Part shown: one piece after another, positions 23,919 to 28,992 of the stretch
How positions within the stretch are numbered: position 1 is the stretch's first letter
Layout of the letters: every line of letters begins with the position of its first letter
Made by a program: the position numbers and the translations under genes
Assembly (NCBI GenBank): GCA_937899895.1
Contig: CALBQR010000009.1
Coordinates: 1 to 28,992 of the forward strand
Direction of reading: 5' to 3'
DNA: 28,992 bases
Origin: an uncultured Alistipes sp.
GTDB taxonomy: Bacteria > Bacteroidota > Bacteroidia > Bacteroidales > Rikenellaceae
The notes under the pieces: generated by a model
The model's input: the letters and a program-made list of their open reading frames with translations, nothing else
Database searches by the model: none
Told to the model about the DNA's origin: nothing

Positions 23919-24944
23919 ATGCTCCACTTCGACAGCGACTATATGGAGGGTACGCACCCGCTGATTCTCAAACGCTTGACAGAGATCAACTTTGAGAAAA
24001 TCGGCGGTTATGGCTCCGACGAGTATTGCGCGTCGGCCGTGCGTCGTATCCGCGAGGCGTGTGATGCGCCCGATGCGGATGTTCGCTTTTTGGTTGGTGG
24101 GACGCAGACCAATGCAACCATCATTCGCTCCATATTGCGTCCCTATGAGGGCGTTGTAGCCGCCGATACGGGACATATTGCCGTGCACGAATCGGGCGCG
24201 ATCGAGGCCACGGGACACAAGGTACTGACCATCGAAAATGTCGATGGCAAGCTATCGGCCGAGCGTCTTGATGCTTACCTCTCGCGCGAACGTGGCGACG
24301 AAAATCGCGACCACGCCGTATGGAGCGGAATGGTCTATATTTCGCAACCGACCGAGTTGGGTACGATCTATTCGCTTGCCGAGTTGGAGGCATTGAGCGA
24401 GGTTTGTCGCCGCTGGAAGTTGCCGTTGTTTGCCGATGGCGCACGATTGGGCTATGCGTTGGCTGCCCCTTCGGCCGACTTCACTTTGGCAGATATGGCG
24501 CGTTTGTGTGATATATTTTATATAGGTGGCACGAAGGTAGGTGCGCTGATGGGCGAGGCGGTGGTCATTCCGCGAGGTGAGCAGATTGCACACTTCACGA
24601 CGCTCATCAAACAACAGGGCGCATTGTTGGCAAAAGGGTGGTTGCTCGGTGTGCAGTTCGACACACTCTTTACTGACAATCTCTACCTCGACATTGCTCG
24701 CAATGCAGTCCGTCAAGCCGAGCGATTGAGCCGAACATTGATTGAAAGGGGTTACACACTGACCACTCCGACGCTCTCGAACCAAGTCTTCGTAACACTC
24801 GACAAAGAGCAGCTGGCACGCCTTGCCGAGATCACCACATTCAGCACGTGGGAACGACTTGCGAACGGGCAGACCATAGTTCGCTTGGCAACAAGTTGGG
24901 CGACGACTGACGAGCAGATTGACCAATTGATCAACGCCTTATAA
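23919..24944 (+). CDS. ltaE: Low-specificity L-threonine aldolase
   Basis: 341 residues from the ATG at 23919; an upstream TTG at 23904 lies directly after the asd stop and is less likely. A PLP-dependent beta-eliminating lyase of the fold type I family that cleaves threonine/allo-threonine to glycine and acetaldehyde. PLP lysine: Lys206 in YIGGTKVGALMGEA. Supporting motifs are FLVGGTQTN (~57-65), GHIAVHESGAIE (~85-96) and LFADGARLG (170-178; Asp173 contacts the PLP ring nitrogen). It sits 15 bases after asd, likely co-transcribed. A 17-base tandem duplication spans its stop codon. Confidence 0.93.
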   Translation: MLHFDSDYMEGTHPLILKRLTEINFEKIGGYGSDEYCASAVRRIREACDAPDADVRFLVGGTQTNATIIRSILRPYEGVVAADTGHIAVHESGAIEATGHKVLTIENVDGKLSAERLDAYLSRERGDENRDHAVWSGMVYISQPTELGTIYSLAELEALSEVCRRWKLPLFADGARLGYALAAPSADFTLADMARLCDIFYIGGTKVGALMGEAVVIPRGEQIAHFTTLIKQQGALLAKGWLLGVQFDTLFTDNLYLDIARNAVRQAERLSRTLIERGYTLTTPTLSNQVFVTLDKEQLARLAEITTFSTWERLANGQTIVRLATSWATTDEQIDQLINAL

Positions 24945-24961
24945 TGATCAACGCCTTATAA
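24928..24961. repeat. 17-bp tandem duplication at the ltaE stop
   Basis: TGATCAACGCCTTATAA occurs twice in direct succession (24928-24944 and 24945-24961), without mismatch. The first copy ends with the ltaE stop TAA, so the protein is unchanged. Confidence 0.9.
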
Positions 24962-24965
24962 AACG

Positions 24966-24997
24966 AAACTCCCCCACCTCTCGGCGGGGGAGTTTTA
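24966..24997. terminator. Terminator between convergent ltaE and trhA
   Basis: AAACTCCCCC (24966-24975) pairs with GGGGGAGTTT (24986-24995) around a 10-base loop and is followed by TAT; A residues on the left let it serve the minus strand too. Confidence 0.85.
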
Positions 24998-25020
24998 TCT
25001 GTGTGTAATTGAAGCGGGAT

Positions 25021-25689
25021 TTACGATATAAACATCTGCAAAATCTTCCACGTTGCCACCATATGGCACACATCGCCAACAATCACGAAGAGGTGAAAAA
25101 CCGAATGGATATATGGCACCTTCTTGAAACTATACAGCACCGCTCCTGTAATATATGCCACTCCTTCGCCGACAACCCACAACATTATCGCCAATCCGCA
25201 ACACTCGTAAAAGGGCTTAAAAGCGACCAAAATCGTCAGTCCCATAAGGCAGTAGCAGGCTGTTTCGAGATAGCTTTGCGTTTTCATCTTTCTGAAACTC
25301 AACGCCGTACCAATAATAGCACAGAGCCAGACAAACGAGAATATCACCAATGCCCACACCGGCGCACCACCAAGTCGCATAGCTATAAGCGTTACGGGCG
25401 AATAGCTGCCTGCGATATGCCAATATATTGCTGCGTGGTCGAACTTACGCGCCAAAGCCTTCGCATCGGCATTGCGGGCAGGAATAGCGTGGTAGATTGT
25501 CGAGGTTGCGTATGAGCTCACCACACCGAACAGATAGAGCACAAGGCTCACAGTTACCACCCACGAATCTGCAACCGCTCCCTTCGCAAGAAAGAGCAGG
25601 CAGACAACAAGTCCCATAACAAGACCTGCGGCGTGAGTAGCAGTATTAACGATCTCTTCGGTGAGTGAATATGCGGTCTGTCTCTTCAC
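25021..25689 (-). CDS. trhA: Hemolysin III family membrane protein (TrhA/YqfA, PAQR-like)
   Basis: 222 residues with seven predicted membrane helices. The family motifs that bind a zinc ion are intact: EEIVNTATHAAG (N-terminal His), STIYHAIP, FDHAAIYWHIAGSYSPVT and, near the C-terminus, IHSVFHLFVIVGDVCHMVAT. Despite the name hemolysin III, members of this PAQR-like family are now linked to membrane lipid homeostasis rather than to pore formation. It is 41 bases downstream of the AraC-family gene on the same strand and may share its transcript. Confidence 0.93.
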   Translation of the reverse strand: MKRQTAYSLTEEIVNTATHAAGLVMGLVVCLLFLAKGAVADSWVVTVSLVLYLFGVVSSYATSTIYHAIPARNADAKALARKFDHAAIYWHIAGSYSPVTLIAMRLGGAPVWALVIFSFVWLCAIIGTALSFRKMKTQSYLETACYCLMGLTILVAFKPFYECCGLAIMLWVVGEGVAYITGAVLYSFKKVPYIHSVFHLFVIVGDVCHMVATWKILQMFIS

Positions 25690-25730
25690 TTATCAAAAAA
25701 ACTAAAACATCTTAACTGATCGCACCTACA

Positions 25731-26603
25731 CTAACCCTTATGCTTAAAGCGCGAAGGCGAGTAACCCGTATGCTGCTTGAAATATTTGCCGAAGAATGAT
25801 TGTGTCGAGAAATTAAGCGCATAGGCAATCTCCTGAATACTCATACCCGAATATTTGAGCAGAGTCTTTGCCTCCAAAATCACATACTCGTCAATCCAGC
25901 GGGCAGCCGTCTTGCCACTGATATCCTTAATGACCGAGGAGAGATATTTGGGTGTAATCTTCATCTGCTTGGCGTAGAATCCCACATTGCGCTCGCGCTT
26001 GTGATGCTCCTGCAACAGATCCATAAACTGCTCGAAAATGACCTCGCAACGACCCTGCTTAATGTGCATATCGCGACGCTGGTTGATGTCCGACAGAATA
26101 TAGAAGGCGGTAGTGAATAGCGTATGGATGATATTAGCCTTATGCAACTCCTTATCCGAACGTAACATCGTCTTAATCAGACCAAAGAGTTGGCGAATCT
26201 CTGCCACATCGGTATCGGTAAGCTCGATGCAGGGCGACTTGCCAAAACGGAGATAGACAGGCAGCGAAGTCGAAATATCGACCGGAACATCCGAAATAAA
26301 TTTCTGCGAGAAGGCCACCAGATATGCACCCGCATCACTACTGCACTCAACCTTATGCAGCACGCTGTCATTGTGGATGTACATCATCATATTGGGCTTC
26401 AACTCGTAGGTACCCGAACCGAGTGTAATGTAGGCCGTGCCCTGCATCATAATCAGAGCGACAAAACCGTCAATCTTGGTTGCCCTCACAGGAGCCGAGT
26501 TGGGGTTGATATAGGCAATAACCAGATCGTCAGAGAAATAGAAGGGATCGGTTACATTGTTTCGGATCTGCGAAACAGAGAGTTTATTAAAGCTCGAAGT
26601 CAT
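25731..26603 (-). CDS. AraC-family transcriptional regulator
   Basis: 290 residues. The N-terminal part (~1-170) is a sensing domain with a cupin-like strand pattern (VALIMMQGTAYITLGSGTYE, NMMMYIHNDSVLHKV). The C-terminal AraC/XylS DNA-binding domain (~195-290) has two helix-turn-helix segments; the signature SIQEIAYALNFSTQSFFGKY followed by FKQHTGYSPSRFKHK is complete. The ligand is unknown. Its nearest same-strand neighbours are the TrhA gene downstream and the lipid kinase upstream. Confidence 0.9.
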   Translation of the reverse strand: MTSSFNKLSVSQIRNNVTDPFYFSDDLVIAYINPNSAPVRATKIDGFVALIMMQGTAYITLGSGTYELKPNMMMYIHNDSVLHKVECSSDAGAYLVAFSQKFISDVPVDISTSLPVYLRFGKSPCIELTDTDVAEIRQLFGLIKTMLRSDKELHKANIIHTLFTTAFYILSDINQRRDMHIKQGRCEVIFEQFMDLLQEHHKRERNVGFYAKQMKITPKYLSSVIKDISGKTAARWIDEYVILEAKTLLKYSGMSIQEIAYALNFSTQSFFGKYFKQHTGYSPSRFKHKG

Positions 26604-26690
26604 TATCTATCTACGTTGTTTTTATTTTACTCTTCATTTTCTAAATTTGAACGCCTTTGCCTTTGAGTAATCGCAATGAGCGCAACCTCA

Positions 26691-27581
26691 CTACGGGCGC
26701 AACACGCGTAACGCCCCTGCGCGACACTCCAACTCTACGGGCAATGCAGGTCCCGGCTGACCGTCAATATCGGTATGCTCATCGCGCGTTGAGCTGATTG
26801 TCATACGGCTGCAACGGAAGTGCAATACATCGCGCGGCAAGGTATTGTTTGCTCCGATAATACACTGCAAAAAGGTAGGCACGGCTGTCAATGCAGGCAC
26901 TGCGCCCGCCTTCAAAATAAGCACATCGAGCATTCCGTCATCCACCTCGGCCATTCGTGCCAGCGGGAAGTTGCCTGCCGTGCGACCATTGAAGGCCAAT
27001 GCAATCAGCGCATTACCGTCCCAATCGCCATCGTCAGAGCGAATTTCGAGAGGGATCGTATGCATCGTAACGAAATCGACCGCACCACCAACGACATAGG
27101 CCGCCTTGCCGATAAGATTTTTCAGATGAGTAGGCGTATGTTGCGACACATTTGTAAAGACACCAAAGCTGAACACATTGACAAAATAGCGACCATTAGC
27201 CACGCCCACATCGGTCAAGCGCGGCTTACAATCGAGAATCTGGCGACACGCCTCGACAACGCCGCCGTGAATTCCGATTGCCGAAGCAAAATCGTTGGCC
27301 GTTCCTGCGGGAACCACTCCGATCGGGAGATCAATGCCCGCTGCAAACATCGCATTCACAACATAATTGACCGTACCATCACCACCCGCAACAAGCAGAT
27401 GATCATAGCTCTCATCCAACCCATCGACAAGCGTCGAAGCGGGCACCGAGAAGTCGATCTTACACTGCTCCAACTCGAAACCACGCGAAGCGTAGAGCGT
27501 TGCTATACGGTCGAGCGACATTGCCACCGACGTAATTCCCATACCCGCACGAGGGTTATATATCAATCGTACTTTTTTCAT
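26691..27581 (-). CDS. Diacylglycerol/lipid kinase family protein (DgkB/YegS-like)
   Basis: 296 residues. The catalytic nucleotide-binding motif GGDGT (66-70) in LLVAGGDGTVNYVVNAM, the start RLIYNPRAG and the block GIVPAGTANDFA-like GVVPAGTANDFASAIG (~87-102) identify a DAGK-cat lipid kinase. It phosphorylates diacylglycerol or a related lipid with ATP; exact substrate is not readable. Three bases separate its start from the apbE stop, so it is translationally linked to apbE. With cls, cdsA and psd it adds to the phospholipid genes in the window. Confidence 0.9.
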   Translation of the reverse strand: MKKVRLIYNPRAGMGITSVAMSLDRIATLYASRGFELEQCKIDFSVPASTLVDGLDESYDHLLVAGGDGTVNYVVNAMFAAGIDLPIGVVPAGTANDFASAIGIHGGVVEACRQILDCKPRLTDVGVANGRYFVNVFSFGVFTNVSQHTPTHLKNLIGKAAYVVGGAVDFVTMHTIPLEIRSDDGDWDGNALIALAFNGRTAGNFPLARMAEVDDGMLDVLILKAGAVPALTAVPTFLQCIIGANNTLPRDVLHFRCSRMTISSTRDEHTDIDGQPGPALPVELECRAGALRVLRP

Positions 27582-27584
27582 CGT

Positions 27585-28634
27585 TTAGTCGCAAATCATA
27601 TCTTTCATTGCCGGTGTATGCCACACCTCAAACTCCTCCTCGGAGCCTTCGGGCGCAACCGAAATCAGGTAAGCATCAACCCCATCAAGGTCCGAAATAG
27701 CCATCTTGGCACGCTCCAAACCGAGTGTCATACACATCGTACCGAGAGCATCAGCCTCCGCTGCCGTCGGGGCAATAACCGTAGCCGACAGCAGGTCGGT
27801 AATGGCACTCTGACCCGTTATCGGATCAATCGTATGAGCAATTTTACGGCCACTATCATCAATATAGTAACGGCGATAATTGCCCGAAGTAGCCAATGCA
27901 CGATCGGTCAGCGAGATGATCACCTGGCAATTTTCGCCTGGGTTCATATTGCCATCATAGGGCGAATCGACCGCCACGCGCCACTCCTTACCTCGCGGAT
28001 TGCGACCACGGCATACGATCTCGCCACCGACCTCGACCATATAGTCCCCAATACCCATTCGCTCGATCTCCGAAGCGATGCAATCAACCGTATAACCTTT
28101 GGCTATCGAGTTGAAATCGAGTTTCATACGCGGATCATCCTTGATAAGCAGGTCCTCCTCGACGCGAATCTTATCCATTCCGACAAATTGCAAAATCGAA
28201 TCAATATTGGGGTTCTGCTGCGCCTTACCGCCTGCAAAGCCATAGGCCTCGGTCAGTGGTGCAACGGTGATATCGTACATACCTTCACTCAACGAATTGA
28301 CGCCACGCGCCAACGAGATCATCTGCTTGATATGCATATCTACCGAGTCGGTCTCACCGCGATTGATACGACTCAAAAGTGATGCGGAATCAAAGATCGA
28401 CATCGAGGCGGTCATCTCGGCGAAGATATCCGAGGCAGCCTGCGAAATTTCGGGAATACGGCCCGAACCCGTACGAGCAATAATGCGATAGGTGGTGCCG
28501 ATACCGAAGCCCTCGACACGAACATACTCTTCGCTCTCCGAGGCTCGGTTATTGCCACAACCGACAACACTCAATGCCGCCATAATCACAACAATCAGGC
28601 GGACAATATGGAACTTACTTGATGCCATATTCAT
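27585..28634 (-). CDS. apbE: FAD:protein FMN transferase (ApbE), lipoprotein form
   Basis: 349 residues from the ATG at 28634 (Met at 28628 equally possible). It attaches FMN covalently to threonine residues of target proteins such as Na+-NQR and Rnf subunits. The N-terminus ends in the lipobox VVGC (Cys26), so it is a lipoprotein facing the periplasm. ApbE landmarks: GFGIGTTYRIIA at the start of the domain, DFNSIAKGYTVDCIASEI in the middle, GNYRRYYIDDSGRKIAHTID and ATVIAPTAAEADALGT, including the acidic Mg2+ ligands. The promoter lies at 28702-28732, downstream of the longer start at 28724, which is therefore excluded. It is followed at 3 bases by the lipid kinase. Confidence 0.95.
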   Translation of the reverse strand: MNMASSKFHIVRLIVVIMAALSVVGCGNNRASESEEYVRVEGFGIGTTYRIIARTGSGRIPEISQAASDIFAEMTASMSIFDSASLLSRINRGETDSVDMHIKQMISLARGVNSLSEGMYDITVAPLTEAYGFAGGKAQQNPNIDSILQFVGMDKIRVEEDLLIKDDPRMKLDFNSIAKGYTVDCIASEIERMGIGDYMVEVGGEIVCRGRNPRGKEWRVAVDSPYDGNMNPGENCQVIISLTDRALATSGNYRRYYIDDSGRKIAHTIDPITGQSAITDLLSATVIAPTAAEADALGTMCMTLGLERAKMAISDLDGVDAYLISVAPEGSEEEFEVWHTPAMKDMICD

Positions 28635-28701
28635 CTTATTTATAATGAAATTCCCTCCAAACTGTTCGGCCCAAAATAGACGATCCGAACAAAATTTAGG
28701 A

Positions 28702-28732
28702 CAAAGATAACAATTTTGGTACAAATCTGCAA
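28702..28732 (-). promoter_or_regulatory. Promoter of the apbE-lipid kinase operon
   Basis: On the minus strand the -7 box TATCTTTG (28709-28702) is preceded after 20 bases by TTG (28732-28730). It overlaps the N-terminal extension of the longer apbE frame and thus fixes the start near 28634/28628. Confidence 0.65.
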
Positions 28733-28773
28733 CAAGCGCATAAAATTATTACACATAAAATTTACGTAACGTA

Positions 28774-28803
28774 TTGTTGTATCGCGAAAAAGTCGTATCT
28801 TTG
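28774..28803 (+). promoter_or_regulatory. Promoter of rpsO
   Basis: TTG (28774-28776), 19-base spacer, TATCTTTG (28796-28803), a good Bacteroidota match. The leader to the rpsO ATG is about 65 bases. Confidence 0.7.
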
Positions 28804-28811
28804 CGCCCACG

Positions 28812-28848
28812 CTCTGGTGGTATTCGATAAGGCGAATCCATCGTAGAG
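28812..28848 (+). promoter_or_regulatory. Structured leader hairpin of rpsO
   Basis: Nested pairing ATTCG/CGAAT (28822-28826 with 28833-28837), GGTGG/CCATC (28816-28820 with 28838-28842, one G-T) and CTCT/AGAG (28812-28815 with 28845-28848) forms one long imperfect hairpin with small bulges, 27 bases before the start codon. A position like this suits autoregulation by S15. Confidence 0.5.
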
Positions 28849-28874
28849 TGGAACCATAAAAATTAAAACAATTT

Positions 28875-28992
28875 ATGAGCTATTTATCAGCAGAGAAAAA
28901 GCAAGAGCTTTTCGGTCAGTACGGCAAGTCTAACACCGATACAGGTTCTCCAGAGAGCCAGATCGCGTTGTTCTCGTACCGTCTCAGCCACC
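28875..28992 (+). CDS. rpsO: 30S ribosomal protein S15, 5' part
   Basis: The first 39 codons (MSYLSAEKKQELFGQYGKS... then TDTGSPESQIALFSYRL) run to the window edge. The GSPESQIALFSYRLSH block is characteristic of S15, which binds the 16S rRNA central domain early in 30S assembly and often represses its own mRNA. The start at 28875 is the first ATG after the promoter and hairpin. The rest of the ~90-residue protein lies outside the window. Confidence 0.95.
   Translation, partial: MSYLSAEKKQELFGQYGKSNTDTGSPESQIALFSYRLSH

Noticed and set aside
26820..28382. A 520-codon plus-strand frame across the lipid kinase and apbE
   Set aside because: Spans two well-identified opposite-strand genes; Arg/His/Ile-rich composition of an antisense frame.
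28635..28724. N-terminal extension of ApbE to 28724
   Set aside because: The region contains the operon promoter, and a lipoprotein signal starts at 28634/28628.

Overview
The window comes from a gut-type Bacteroidota genome, most like Alistipes/Rikenellaceae. This follows from the protein families (SusC-free but typical PorT-like barrels, RsfS-FtsH-CdsA-Psd cluster, SUI1/YciH, TrhA), from moderate GC, and from many copies of the Bacteroidota promoter pair TTTG / TAnnTTTG upstream of genes. No ribosomal RNA, CRISPR array, transposase or phage gene is visible.

The first ~1.2 kb does not belong to this genome by any signal I can read. It is visibly more GC-rich, has different codon use, a purine-rich Shine-Dalgarno (GGAGGA), a sigma70-like tRNA promoter, a tRNA-Leu with encoded CCA and a periplasmic ABC solute-binding protein of the type found in Desulfovibrionaceae (e.g. 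Bilophila/Desulfovibrio). Near base 1195-1200 this binding protein runs in frame into the last ~100 residues of a glycine cleavage H protein (GcvH), and everything after that is Bacteroidota. The simplest reading is a chimeric contig join.

Layout after the join: gcvH 3' part and its terminator; a barrel protein and a lipoprotein of unknown function (1763-3247); convergent greA; divergent cardiolipin synthase cls; a PorT-like barrel; convergent secreted phosphodiester glycosidase; divergent oxyR with the two redox cysteines at 199 and 208. Then a long same-strand run rsfS, ftsH, cdsA, psd, AI-2E-family permease, and a single reading frame that joins a stand-alone riboflavin kinase domain to S-adenosylhomocysteine hydrolase (8554-15569). 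A ~380-base gene-free stretch follows, filled with heptamer repeats, a terminator and several strong palindromes. Next come a DUF4435-like gene on the minus strand, divergent from SUI1 and a 965-residue HExxH protein with propeller and barrel-like parts; then PBP1A, aspartate-semialdehyde dehydrogenase and threonine aldolase. The minus strand then carries TrhA/hemolysin III, an AraC regulator, a diacylglycerol-kinase-like lipid kinase and ApbE. The window ends inside rpsO, which has a structured leader.

Functional themes are envelope and phospholipid biology (CdsA, Psd, Cls, DgkB-like kinase, PBP1A, FtsH), oxidative stress response (OxyR), flavin chemistry (riboflavin kinase, ApbE) and methyl-cycle clean-up (AhcY). 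I see no convincing new multi-gene system; the items most worth a second look are the chimeric join, the riboflavin kinase-AhcY frame, the structured spacer at 15.6-15.9 kb, and the HExxH protein.
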